Shown: positions 1-14,100 of the stretch, one piece after another
Numbering within the stretch: position 1 is the stretch's first letter
Layout: each line of letters opens with the position of its first letter
Assembly: GCA_023053575.1 (NCBI GenBank)
Contig: JAKZAP010000003.1
Coordinates: forward strand, 33,052,228 to 33,116,227
Length of the DNA: 64,000 nt
Source: Branchinecta lynchi
Taxonomy: Eukaryota > Arthropoda > Branchiopoda > Anostraca > Branchinectidae
Direction: 5' to 3'
Notes under the pieces: generated by a model
The model's input: the letters and a program-made list of their open reading frames with translations, nothing else
Databases searched by the model: none
What the model was told of the DNA's origin: nothing
Made by a program: the position numbers and the translations under genes

Positions 1-2026
1 AACGATTATCGTCATTCTGATACTCGGTCTACTCCTCCCGCCACTCAATCACGCCTAATTACGGACTGAAAACCTCAAATTTATCCAATCGTGGGCATTT
101 TGAGTCGTGGGCATTTTGAGCCGTGGGCATTTCTCCTCCTAAACTACTACCGTCCGCCCTGGATGACTGGCTAATATACTGACTCCGTAAGCGCCGGGAC
201 GCTCTCCCACTGTCGACAAAGGACATCTTTAAGTCCATATTAAGGGGGTTTCCCCGGTAGTCTCTTTCCCCAGTTTCGAATCAGGAAATTGGCTTCAGGG
301 GTCTGCGGATATGACCCACATAGACGTACTCATTCGTTTTAACGACAATCCGCGACAACGGACCTCTCGTAGGTTACGGTATACTGCCGACCGTTTTTTC
401 GCTTTTCCGTGCACAATTCAAGCACGTTTTCACCATTCCGAGCGGAAAACTAGCGCGTTTTCGCCTTTCCGCGCGCAATTCAAGCTCGCTTTCACCATTC
501 CGAGCGCAAAACAAGTAAGCGCGGGAAAGCTGGTTGAGTCTCGGGGAGTCCAACCAATTGGTTTAGGGGGGGGGTTAAGTGGCGTGACCCTATAATACAA
601 GCCAAAGCACACTCGGCTTCAAACTGGTCCCTACAGAAATCCGTGGAAGATGACAGAAAGGTGTTCGGAATAACCAGGATGACTTGCTCCCCCCCCCCCC
701 CACCCGAACCAAAGATCAGAACCGCCAGTTGCCTATCAAAGCTAGTGCTTATACACTCCCCTTATTTATCCTTTATCCCTCACTGCTTCTAAAAAATATG
801 AGCATGCTACCAATCAGGATCATGTTTAGACAGTAGAGGTATTCTTATGTGAACGTCGACTAACAGTGAACGGTCGCCGAAGAAAAAATTAAAACCGAAA
901 AAGGGATTTTGTACTACATAACACTTGTGGGTGATCCCGCTGTACTGACGTATTTCACGCCTCTCGATTGTAACTCTGAAACCTCTGCACAAATGTGCAC
1001 CGGCCGACTTGCCCATTCTCAGAACCGCGAGCTACCGAACGTGAGTCATAGCCGTGGGACTGAGTCCTGACCGGCTCACTCGGATTTACCGACTTTAAGA
1101 ATACCATGAAGACAGTTTTTATATAATCTCGGCAAGTCTACAGGTGGGCTAGTGCCTGGTTTTAGTGTGTCGGTTAATTATGTATACAAGTAAGACTCTC
1201 CACGTTTAAAGGAGATCAGTCGAGCCTAAGACTAGCAGTGTTGCTGTACAATTGGTAGTAATTGCCATATCGTTATTTGAGGATTATCTACGTATGGATA
1301 ACATCTACTTGGAACTCACTGAGCTGTAAGTGCATTGGATAATAAAGTATATTATAACCCTAGTTTGTTCAACTCTACAAGCCGTAGGAGATAGACCCCC
1401 ACGAGCCTCCCCACGCTACCGAAGCGACTATACAGTTCTCTTATCTTCCGTATTACACCGCCCACCCGCACAAGACAATCGATCAGGCGTTGAACTGCTG
1501 AGGAAGATGGGTACCGTCCCCATTCAGCTGAATGGGAGCATATGAGTGGAAGGTCCACATTTTTATCTGTGCACCCCTTTTGTCTATCCATGTTCAGCGC
1601 AACACTGCCATGCACATAAGGCTAGTTTTCTAGTTTTAAATCTAGTTTTCTTTTTACAATCTGGACACTTTGCCAGGAACGCACCTTCAATAGAGAAGGT
1701 GGCGGTTCGAACCTAGAGATGCATCAAACAGAATATTTTGTAAATTCAAAACAGAATATAATTTATATAATTTCAACTCCAAGTTTGAGCCAGGATAACC
1801 GTGAAATAGTTGACTGCTAGCTGATATCACCTTTGTTATTTTTTCTTTCCATTTTACTGTTTCATATGCAAGTGACGAAGCCAAGGCAGTGAAATAGTTG
1901 AAAAAAGTATTCAAATAAGCATACCTCTACTTTATGTATCCATAAATATCTGGCTTTCTCGCAGCCACCTCGCAGACGGATTGGGCGGAATACGAAGTGT
2001 TGCAAAGTATGAAGCTTCTTACTAAC
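1..2026. other. No recognised gene, left edge
   Basis: Downstream side of the last TTC27 exon found. Contains a poly-C run near 690-702 and an isolated B-box-like GGTTCGAACC near 1704 without an A-box partner. Short ORFs on both strands have no recognisable family. The missing C-terminal TTC27 exon was searched for by eye here and not found. Confidence 0.5.
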
Positions 2027-2127
2027 CTCTAGTTTAGAATCCGTCGATTTTAAAGTTAGTCGCGCAGAACCAAGCATTTGTACTGTCCTTGTTTTATCCT
2101 GGCTTTGCCGAGCGAAATCCAAGTGCG
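2027..2127 (-). CDS. TTC27: TTC27 exon (most downstream one found)
   Basis: Acceptor TTTGTTTCTAG precedes 2127. The two-base remainder completes the codon split in the previous exon. 33 codons follow, starting HLDFARQSQDKTRTVQMLGS and then ARLTLKSTDSKLE. VQMLGSARL equals human VQMLSSVRL. The donor could be GTTAGT after 2027 or GTAAGA after 2023, which changes the phase. The final C-terminal exon was not found in 1-2026. Confidence 0.82.
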
Positions 2128-5100
2128 CTAGAAACAAAATAATACAAAATTATATGTTTAAGGAGAAAGGGAATTATAAAGAGGAAAAATCAAATAATTT
2201 ATAGAAAGCAAAATTAAGAAGTCCAAATCGGATATCGTGATACAAGCAACCACTTACTTCCTGAAAACACAAAAAAAACACTTACATTCACTTCCTTCAG
2301 GTTGCTACTCGCAAATTACTACACAGTTAGAAGTTTCATAACAGATAACACAGGCATGCACAGTTTCAACACAGAACACTTGAGTTATCTGTTATATAAT
2401 AATAATAACACTTGTTCATTGAGTTCAAAAGGCTATACAAGATTTAATACACGTTTCAATTCACAAATAAACTATTAGACCTCTAGAAATACTATGCTAC
2501 GTAAACTAAGCTAAACTTTCATTCCTGAGACTAAATCCTTTAGTCACATATTTACAGAAATCTAATACATTTGGGGCTCATAGATTTCAGAATACCGGGA
2601 AGCGATGCCAACCCACCCCCAACAAATGTTACTCTCAAACGCGAAAGCTCTTGGCACTCTAAGAAGAGAGGAAGTGGTTCAAATCCTCCTCCTGCAACTT
2701 GCAGAGAGGGCAAAGGTGATTTTGAAAACGTTATGCAGTACATATTAATCACAACAGGCATTACCAGGAAGAGCCAAACAAGAGCTAGAAGCTTATATGG
2801 CACTTGCAAGGCTGGGTAAGAGGATGAAAGTAGGAATTTGCCAATTCGTGGGTTTGTGGTGATCATTTGTAAACAAAACCTTTGAGATAAGAATGATCAT
2901 GGATCATTGGAAATCACGGGAATATATCGTTTGGTAAAAAGTATTTATTTTTCCACTCGGCTGTGATGACGCGCATTTTAAGGGCGCTAGAAATTGATCT
3001 GTAATCCGCCCGCTCATAGCAATGAACGCTATTTGAACTCGTTTGTGAATTATTTTATCCGCAATTTTAATGTGAATTAACCAAATTGTAATTTGACAAT
3101 CCCATTCCCCTGCATTTTGTATTATCAGAAATTTGGGAATAAATGAATTGTAACTGTAATATGCGGTTTTAATGCCCGGAAGGCATTAATGCTGGGAAGG
3201 CACGGAGTGCCGAAAGTCGTTTTATTTGCAAGCGGGCCGCCCTCTGAATGACAGCTGGGTGAGGCAGGTAACAGTTCAGCGTACTCCTGACGTAGTCCGC
3301 CAGGAATAAAATGGCTACTTACAGTTCGTCATCCGCTTCCGCTGTACTATGAACTTCTAATAAAACGCAACTCTTGTCTCAGTGGCCACTGGCCATCGAT
3401 GACGCTGCAGAATTCCGACGTTTAAATAAATATACATTTTTTTTTGAAATCTCACGTTGCTATAATATGACACTGAAAATGGAAGAAAAAGAAATAACAG
3501 ACAAAAACAAACAGAAGCAACAGTAATATTTTTTTAAGTTCATTTACCATGTCCAAGTCTCTCTGAAATCCCAAGCAGCTCCAAACACTCCTTCGTGTCT
3601 TTCTCCCACCCGGGCTGTTGTGAAGCGCAACGATGGGATTTTTGCAACAAACCAGCAACTTTTTCTAGCACTTCTGGCGTCTTTTCTTCTTTGGTTGCTT
3701 CCAGCTGGGAGTAAAGAAGCCAAATCTGCGCGTTATTGGGTACCTGCAAAACAGAGTCTTTGGTTAATCATCCTATCTGAACGAAATTACGACGAACAAA
3801 TTAAATTAAACTTTTTTTTTATGGCACTTGAGCTTACTCAAGTGCCATATCGCGATCGTAATGTCTGTCTGTCTGTCGGTCTGTCCGCATTTTGCTAGTT
3901 TGGGCACTTCCACATGACCTAGGACGATAAAACTTGGCAATCATATCAGGGTGATCATTTGTGACTCGAGGTTTTCCTTAAAAATTCATTTTTACCCTTC
4001 TTATAGCTGCTTTAAAATGTGTACGTTTACCATCTTAGAGAACCTGTCGAACAAATAATGCCGATGAAACCCACTTCCATAACTGCATTTATTATTTCAA
4101 ATAATAACATTTCTGACAAACATTTCTGAACCGCTAGCAACACCCCCCCCCCCCCCCCCCCAACAATCTTTACGCTTGCCATGGTTCAATAGTTTTCATG
4201 CGCGTTATGAGCTCCTGACGAGTGTTCCAGTATTATGTTGTTAAAAGGAGTTGCATCATAAGCATTCTAGTACTTGCAACGTCTAGACCGTGTTGCCAAA
4301 TTGGGCGCAATTGCGCCTTGCGCCATTTGGGCGCATTTTGAAATTCCCTGGCGCATTTTTTTTCCAGAAATGCGCCTGCGCACTTTTGGGCGTAATTCTA
4401 AAGTTCAACCGGTGCATTTGGGCGCGTTTCCGGTTCCCCTTACAAGACCGTGAAAACGACTTTCTTTCTTGTTTTTATGGCTCTTGCCTTCGGCCAAGTG
4501 CCATATACCGATCACATTTCCGTCGGTCGGTCGGTCGGTCGGTCAGTCCTGTGTTTGCGAGTTAAGGTACTTCCAGATATGCTAGGACGATGAAACTTGG
4601 CAGGCATATCAGGGACCCGACCAAACTAACTTGGAAATAGTCACTATGTGCTAGAACGATAAAACTATGCTGGAGCACTAGAAACATGACATCAATGGGT
4701 TAGACATCGTCACTCTCCGGTCCGACCATACCTTAAAGAACTCATCTTAACCGCAAAGTACAAAAAATCTTTTAAGCGAAAGTTACTTTTTCACGATCGC
4801 CATGAGCACATGATCCTTTTTCCCTCAAGGGTTCTGCTTGGAAATTAATTTTTAGCACCCTTAAAGTGCGCAGCTCAAACGAAAAGTAAAAAAAAAAACT
4901 TTTTGACCATCACTTCGATCCTCTGACCCAGCTAGCAAGTTTGGCACATCTTAACGGAACAGGGAAAAAATGCTTTTCACCATCACTTTCATCTAAACCA
5001 GCCTTGCAAGTGCCATACGAGCTTTCAACTCTTGTTTAGAGGACCCTTCCTACCTATAACATTCTAAACCCACTAACGACATCTCAGAAATCTTTGCACT

Positions 5101-8100
5101 ATTAATTTGCCATGATTCACTAGTTTCCATGCGCAGTATGCTTCCGACGAGTGCTCGCGTATTATGCTATTGATGCCTATAACCGATATCTGAATTTTGC
5201 CGAATTTTTGCTAGAGGTCAATGGACCTGGGAGAAAGGCTTAAAACAGCCAAAGCCGTGGATGGTTTGATAATCAAGACCAAGTTTTACAGCGTTCAGAT
5301 AGTACTTCAGAGTTCAGATAGTACTTCAATCGAAATCAGAAATTTTGCCCCCTCTGTATGGGATATAATTCCAGTTGAAGTTAGAAATTCGAGTCATCAT
5401 CTGGCATCCTTCAAGGCTACAGCGAAGAGATTTTTCCTTGCAAATGAATCCTAATGATGCGTGAGTGTTTTTTGAAGGCAGAATTTTTGTTGTATAAGAA
5501 TGGCATGTAGAATAATGTAAAAATAGGTTACCACGATATGTCGAACAGAGAAAACCGCCACCTGCGGCCAAAAAGCCCTTTGGGCTTTCGTAACAGGTGC
5601 TGCAAAATCTTTTGTCTACATGTGTAAAATGAAATGTAATCTAATCTAATCTGAATACTGGAACATGAACAGTAAATAGTGCGAGATGTGCTTTAACCCG
5701 TCTAGGTACAGACGGAGTTTAGTAGAAAACAACAAAGAAAGAAACGATACTGCAACTACAACCAAAATAGAACGTGTCCGAAAGCTTTTTGTTGCTGTAA
5801 ATGCTGCATTAATGCTGCATTTTCTTTTTTTTTGTCCGAAAGCTGTTACCTTTTTTTCTTCTCTGACACTTCTAGAATACCAAAATTTAGGTCAGGAAGA
5901 AGAAGAAAAAAGAATTAACTGTATAAAGATTACAAAATGGATGAGCTACTGATATCCAACCTTCTTATCTTTCCTTTCTTCGTTGGCGATGATCACCAGT
6001 TGTCTTAGAATTTGGAATGTTTGCCGAATTGTCAGTTGTCTTTTTGAAATTTGTTATGTTTACCGCCGAAAACACTGAGAGAATCGCCGTACTCCCAGTT
6101 TCTTCGTGAAAATTCAGCATAAAATTTAGCATTCTTGCTGTATTTTTCGATGAATTTTATGCTGAATTAAAGCTGCATTAATGGAGCAAAAATTTAAGTC
6201 CGAAAGCGAAATGCTGCATAGAATGCTAATTCAGCATTTTCGTTCGTTTCGGAGCTTTCGGACACGTTCATAGTCAAATGTCCTGAAGCGAAAGATCACG
6301 GAGATGTTTCTTGTCCTGTGGAGGAGGGAGGCGTAGGAAACACAGTATACAAATAACCACAAAGGGACTACACCGAAAGCCAAACGAAAAAGAAAGTTGA
6401 AGTCCAGCATCCTACTGGCAACCCTGTCAATTTTAATGGCCTACGTGAACCTAGCTTGCAAAAAACACCCATTACCACAATGAACATCAAAGGGATTTCA
6501 CCGAAACGATTATGGCTTGCATCGTATTTGCCGACTTTACTTTTTTAACTCAAAAGCTCGGATCTTATTCTGCAGTTGAGTCGAAACTGAAGATGACCTC
6601 AAAATAGGCTGTTTTGGCTTCAGCCCACGTCTACCGTGATACACGCAAGCTTTTACCTCCACCAAAGTGTCATATAAAGGTGCACTCCTGGATCGGACTT
6701 CGAGTGATGACTTTTGTAACAAGACCAAAAGTGTCGATGGGATCCCGAAAATCTAATATTTGATTCAGACAATTGGGTCTTGTCTTCGCCAGATCCAGAC
6801 TTAGCCAGGCTAATCATCAGAGAAAACCAAGTTCAGATACACCTCTACAGGCCGCATCTATTTTGACGATGCTGACCGAGACCTCCTGCTTTACTTCTGC
6901 CAGATTCCCTGTCTCACCCGAATTTCGAGCGAACTTCTAGTCCACCAAAAAAAAAGAAAATTCAGAAACGAATCCAGCGCATCTCCTTATCCCAATAAAG
7001 AACATCTAATCAACTTCAAATAAAACTTTGACTTAAAAAAAAAATCCGGTTACAACCAGATTCCGGACTAATTACATGTCCGGGACTCACCTCTCTTCTT
7101 ACCCCTTAAAGTTCAATGGGCACATCAAACTAACCCAATCCCACTCTGTAACAACCTAGGAACAATGCTTACCTCCTAGATCAGCAGCTTTTTCAACAGT
7201 TTCCTCTCTGTGATATTTCAAAGCGTAATTTTTGTGGTCAGTACATGCTCAATTTACTAGCTTGGACAAAGATAAAAGTGATGTTTCTTATAATACTTGG
7301 TAGATCTTTATTTTATGCATAAATCAGCTTGTATAATTCAGATTTGAATAGGTTATTTGTTTTTGAATGATTTTTGTAGCTATGTTATTTTTTATAAGCT
7401 TATTGCATATTCTGGTACATTCTGGTACACACTTTACAAGCTAATCAAGCTTCACAACACTATTCCACAACGAAAAACTTTTAATAGGCAGTTTAAGCCA
7501 TGGAAATTCTGAGGAAACACTAGAATAATCAGGTAAACTGCATCTGCGACTTGACTTTGGTGACATCTCAAATATATCCTTTTCTACCAAGCATTGCTGG
7601 GAGTTTTTGAATATCCTGCCACGATATCCCAGCTGCTAAAGTTTGGATCGCGGAGGTGAAGACAAGGGATAACAAGAAAACGGCCGATTTTCGTAGCGCC
7701 TTCTAAAGGAAGTCGGAAATGTTTATTTGTGAAGCATTTAATACAAAGTAAAGCATTAGAAGTATCCATGGTGCTTTAATCTGTCATCTAATCAAACTTT
7801 TGCTTTTAACAAATTTTCCGGTTTTGGCCGGATTCCAGGCCAACTAATAGTCCGGCAAGAAAATGGTTTTCACCATCGTCTTCGGCATGGCATTTTACCC
7901 CTAATAGAACTTTTAATCAACTTCAAATGAAACTTTTACTCTTAACCGGCTTTCCGGTTTTCGCCGGATTCCGGACAAACTACTTGTTCGGCGAAAAAAT
8001 GGTTTCCACCATCGTGTTCAGCATGTCTCCTTACCCCTAAATCGGATATTTAACCAACTTCGAATAAAAATTTTACTTTTAACCAACTTTCCGGTTTTCG

Positions 8101-11100
8101 CCGGATTCCGGACGAATTACTAGTCGGGCGAGAAAATGGTTTTCACTATCGTGCTCAGCATGCCTTCTTCCCCATAATCGGCTATCACATTAGCAGTTTA
8201 AAAATATTTTGTTTGTCCCTTATTTTGAACCCCCTCCCCCCACCCCTAAATGTAGGACTACAGAGCCCATCTACGAACTTGACCTTACCCTTGCCCCTCA
8301 CATCAAATTATATCCAAATATCTCATTCCCTTTGAGAGTAATCGTGCTCACAGACAGACGGACATTTTTGCAATGTCATAGGTATCCCTTCACTTACGTT
8401 TTGGGATCCCAAAAAGACTATCAGTATGATTTACGTTTACGACCCTCTTCGGCCCTTTTGATGCTGCACTAGTTCATGTTGTTTTTTTTAGTTTGGATAT
8501 TTCGTTCTTTATCGATTTTGTTCATTTATGATAGGCTAATCCGTACTCGGTGTTTTTACTCTTTTATGGGTAATAAAGTTCATTCATTCATAAAAACGAA
8601 AACCTCCAGTTTGCTAACTGCAGAGTATCTAATCCCTTTCCCGCCACGCTAGGATTTCTAAATTCCTTACATGTGCATTAGGATTCATCAGTGAATGTAA
8701 ATAGTACAAAGGAACCTTTACCTTTCAACCTAAACCTTTCAAACATAGAGGTACGTCCGTATAGAGGTACAAAAAACTGCAGAAGAATAAACTCGTCTTC
8801 TAAAATTCAATATTCGTGGATAACAAATAAACGAAGTAATGCGTTTTGCCGGGTTTTCTAGCCTATTTAGAAAAAAATATGATTGGTAACCAGACCCTCA
8901 TACCTCAGCCTTATTTGGTTAAGCTGTAACACCGCAGAAAGTAATAAAGCAGTCGCAGAATAGAAATCGTCTTTGGTCCCATGCACCGACAACGGATACC
9001 CCGACAAAACTGAGCTGAGCTAGAGGTACTTGCTGAGCTCTGAATTAACGCTCGTCTTCCCTCTTCGCCGCTGCGCATTTTGGAGGAAAAAGTTAAGGCG
9101 GCACGTTCACCACTCTGCAGGGCGTCACGTACGACGTCACAATTATAGACAACCAATCGGCTTTTTGCAATGTTTTTCTCCGGGGTTTTACTGCGATACA
9201 GCTTTTTATAGAAGTAACGAATTATGATGTTCCGCGCAGCTCCTACCCTCCGCTCATTTGCATCGGGCAGGGTATAGGGATCTACTCGACTCCGCATGGT
9301 GGTATTACGTAGAAAAGCCCGATGAAAATTCTTTGACTGTGTAGTTGTATGGTAGTTGTACGAAAAAGTTGCATATATTGATTTGTAGCAGTATGGAATA
9401 CTTTTATTTAGCATGCCTCCGACTGGGTTAATCTTAAGTAGTAGTATTTGATGGCATCCAATCTTTATGTAGTAGCATCCAGTTTGCTAGTAGTAGAATG
9501 CAGTGACAACAGTTACTACTGCATGGTACTTTTTCGTTCAACTCCATACGACTAATTCTCGAAATATTTTCATCGGGGAGAGATGAAGCCCTTATGAAAA
9601 TAATTCAAGTCACTAATTCTGGGACATTTTTAAATCTTAAATAACTGAAAACAATTGGAAACGATCGTAAACAATTGTTTTTTTTTACGACTGGAAACAG
9701 TAGTTTACGATTGGAAAAAGTTTTTTTCAATCGCAAAACTAGGATTGGAAACAATCAGTTTCAATCGTAAAAATACAATCGTTAACAACTGTTTACAATA
9801 GCAAACGATTGGAAACAACTGTTAATAATCGTAAACAATGTTTCAAATCGTAAACAACTGTTTCAAATCGTGAACAACTGTTTCGTATCATAAACAACTG
9901 TTTCCAATCGTAAAAAAAACAATTGTTTACGATCGTTTCCAATTGTTTTCAATTGTTTACGATTGGAAAAATGTCCCATAATGAAATGACTTGAATTATT
10001 TCAATACGGGAGGTTCTGGTGCTTATTTGTTCTTGGTAGAAGTAAGTAGTACCTTGGAAGTTAGGTGCCCGAAGAGTTTCAATGCCTTCTCTCGGTACTT
10101 TCTGGAAGGTTCCCCATCATTATCGGGCAGGTTTTCATCAATGGCTTTAACAAGGATCTTAAGAACGTCCACATCAACATGTTTTTCCTGTATTTCTAGG
10201 ATACGGGTGTAAGCTCTAATAACCTGCAAAGAAAAAAGTGAACTTAACGCCACCTAAGGACCGAGATTTATTTGTTTTTGCTTGCTAAAAATAGATTTAA
10301 AATCACATTTAATGTCATGATTTTAAGAAAGGTAGCAATTATATGTTCACAAGACATTTTTTCTGTAAAATCAGCACATTCTGTGTTAAATATTCCTTCA
10401 GCCCAAGCGTGACAGCGAATCATATTTGATAATGCAAAACGGATACGTCAGCTGTATTTTATTAGAGCATATTAGAGCTTGGCAAGGGTCCTCTTCTGGC
10501 TCAAAACCGCTCAAGTTGGAACAAGACCAAAGGTGTCGATGGGATCCCAAAAATCTAAGATTGGATCCAGACAATTCGGTCTTGTCTTCGCCAGGCTAAT
10601 CATCAGAGAAAACCGAGTTCAGATATTCTATCTACCTATCTATACCTCTATAAGCCATATCTATTTTGACGATATTGATTTTTATTTTTATATCTATATC
10701 TATTTTTACTACTGCCAAATTTGCGGTTTCGCCCGAATTCCGAGTGAACTACTAGTCCAGCAAAAAAAGAAAAATTCAGAAACGAAGCCGGCGTATCTCC
10801 TTATCCCTATAAAGAAATCTAATCAATTTTAAATAAAATTTTGACAACCGGATTCCCGGACTAATTATATGTCCGGGTAAAAAATGATCATTATATACAG
10901 ACTTAGCGTCTCTTCTTACCCCTAAATACATCATCTAACCAACTTCAGATAAAGCTTTTACTTTTAACATATTTTCCGGTTTTGGCCGGATTACAGGCGA
11001 ACTAGTTGTCCGGCGAGAAAATGGTTTTCACCATCGGGTTCAGCATGTCTTCTTACCCATAAATCAAACATTTAATCAACTTCAAATGAAGCTGTTGCTT

Positions 11101-14100
11101 TTAACCAACTTTCCGGTTTTGGCCGGATTCCGGACGAACTGCTTGTCCGGCGACAAAATGACTTTCACCATCATGCTCAGCATGTTATCTTACCCCTAAA
11201 TCAAACATTTAATCAACTTCAAATGAAACTTTTGCTTTTAACAAACTTTCCGGTTTTTGCGGAATTCCGGACGAACTACTCGTCCAGCAAGAAAATGGTT
11301 TTCACCATCGTGTTCAGCATGTCTTCTTACCCCTAAATCAAACATTTAATCAACTTCAAATGAAACTTTTACTTTTAACAAACTTTCCGGTTTTTGCCGG
11401 ATTCCTGACGAACTACTTGTCCGGTGAGAAAATGATTGTCACCATCTTGCTCAGCATGTCTTCTTACACCATAATCGACTATCACATTAGCTGTTTAGAA
11501 ATATTTTGTTTGTCCCTTAAATTGAACCCCCTCCCCCACCCCCAGATATAGGGCTATAGAGCCCACCTACAAACTCAACCTTACCCTTTACCCAAAAAAT
11601 CCTCATACCAGGTTTCATCAAAATATCTCATTCCCTTCGAGAGTTATCGTGCTTACAGACAGACGGACGGACAACTTTTGCGATGTCATAGGTATCCCTC
11701 CACTTACGTTTTGGGATCCCAAAAACGAACAAGTACGTTTGGAAAAACAAGTTCGCTGGAAAAACAAAGAAAGTTCAAGTCCAGCATCGTACTAGTAGAC
11801 TTTACTTGTTTTTAGTCAAAGTGTGTACCCTACTGGCAACCTTGCCAATCTTAAGAGACAAAATCCTCAAATTTTGTCATATGATCGATGATATGCTGTT
11901 CTTAATGAATTGTGGCAAAGGGGGCATTAGTCTGCTACGATTTGGTTTATTGCACTTGTTATTACCTTGCTAGTGGAAAAGAGGTTCAAAGGGTGGGACT
12001 GACTGACAGACCATTGAGTGTTTTAACTCAGTGAACTCAGCCTACGTGAACCTAGCTTGCAAAAACCAGCCATGACCACAATGAACATCAAAGAGATTTC
12101 ACCGAAACGGTTACGCCTTGAAAAACGAACACGTTCGTTTGGAAAAACAAGTTTGTTGGAAAAACAAGTTCGTTGGAACAAGAGCTGAAAGCTCATATGG
12201 CACTTGTAAGAACAGTTAGCATGTTTGTCAGATACGATTTGCAGTTGTCAAGGCTGCATATCTCTGCCAATACTCGTTTCATCCAAAAATGGGCTTGATC
12301 TACTAAATCTGAAATGGTTATTCGACTGACTGACAAATGTTTCTCCCACAACGATGATCGGATCAACGGAGGGACTATTTTTAAGCCAATCTGATAAAGT
12401 CCCTAACATGCCTGCCAAGTTTCATGGTCACAGCACTGCCAAGTTTCATGGTCATAGCACTGCCAAGTTTCGTGGTCATAGAACACTTGGAAGTACCCCA
12501 GCTCGTGATGACCAGAATTGTGGAAAAGCCTCTCCAACTCCCCCAACTGTGAAATAATCCGGTCTTGTTTTGTCAATGTTGTCTCTACGGCTTCTGCTTG
12601 TTCTTTCTTCGAAATCTCATCCCGATCCCTCGACCCTAAGTCACAAGATTTCCGGTCCCCCCTGTACCCCCACTCCCTGTTTTCGGATTCGGTCCAGATT
12701 TAAAATTGGAAATCTGAGACACTTGTTCTCCACACTTGTCAAGTTTCATGCATGTCCGATTACCCGTTCCAAAGTTATGCATGTTTCTAGTTTCCAGATT
12801 CCCCATCCGTCCACTCCCCCGCGATGGCTGGATCGGGGAAGTGATTATTTCCAAGTTAATCTGGTCGGTTCCCCCATATGCCTTCCAAGTTTTATTGTCC
12901 TAGCTTATGTGGAAGCGTTTCACGAGATGGGATTTGAAACTGAATATCCGAAACACTTGTTCTTGACACACGTCAATTTTCATGCATGAGCGATTACCCT
13001 TTCCAAAGTTATGGATGTTAGTAGTTTCGGATTTCCCATTCCTCCACTCGCCCCACTATGACCGGATCTGGGAAGTGATTATTCCCAAATTAATCTGGTC
13101 GGTTCCCTGATATGCCTGCCAAGTTTCATTGTCCTAGCTTATGTGGAAGCATTTCACGAGATTTGTTTAGTTTAACATTCGTTCTGACCACTTGGTCTTA
13201 CTTATATGTTGTGTTATCTGTATCTGTTCCTGCATTCGGCTCTAAACACAACCAAGGGCGTCGGAATCGGTAGAGCGTGAGTCTTCCACCAAAGAGGACG
13301 TTGGATCGATACAACATTTGGATATTGCTCTTTTGCTCCAATTTTGCTACCCTTGTTCCTAGTTTCCGGACTCTCGGATCCGGGGAAAGTCGGATCAGGG
13401 AAGTGATTATGTCTAAGTTAATCTGGTCGGGTCCCTGATACGCCTGCGAAGTTTCATCGTCCTAGCTTGTGTGGAAGTGCCCGAAATAGCAAAACCTGGA
13501 CCGACCGACGGACGGACAGAAATTACGATCGCTATATGGCCCTTGGCCGAAAAGCAAGTGACATAATAATAATAATAATAATAATTTATTGAGGCCCGCT
13601 ATACAACAAATGAAAGAGCGGAGTAATAGAAAGAAAGAAAAATGAATTACACACAAAGAAAACGAAACACTAAATAAACTTTATAAAACTTATAGATCAT
13701 ATTAGGCGAGTCAACGGCGATTCGAATATGTTTTTGAGAGCCCGGGATCTAGCACGACATTTCGCACTTTCGCACTTCACATAATGTGGTACTTCTTGGA
13801 GAGGGCTGAATTAGACTCCCACGGGGGAAGTCTAAGAAGGTATTTTGCCAGTTTGTAATATTTTGTCCGAATTTGCCTTTTCTCGGAAATGTTTAGCAAA
13901 TCCCAAAATGGAGAAATGTACAGAAAGCTCGGTGTGACCAAAGCATTGAACAGGCGTCCTAGGATTAGTCTATTTACTGTGTTCTTTAGTGCGACAGCTT
14001 TACCGTAACCAATACACATACCTCTGTAAGCGGTATCCGAACTTCAACAAGCATAAAAACGAACAAGCTGGGGAACAAGTTTTCCCACAAGTTCGTTTTT

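Noticed and set aside
1687..1914. Minus-strand ORF downstream of the last TTC27 exon as the C-terminal exon
   Set aside because: Its sequence (NTFFNYFTALASSLAYE) shows none of the family's C-terminal helices and no acceptor consistent with the phase.
8911..9414. 167-aa minus-strand ORF
   Set aside because: Long for the region but low in family-like features (basic, Ser/Arg-rich), with no splice-site support and no recognisable domain; treated as chance.
12354..12557. Repeated AKFHGHST peptide
   Set aside because: It comes from a 21-bp mini-repeat inside family B, with an ORF only by chance.
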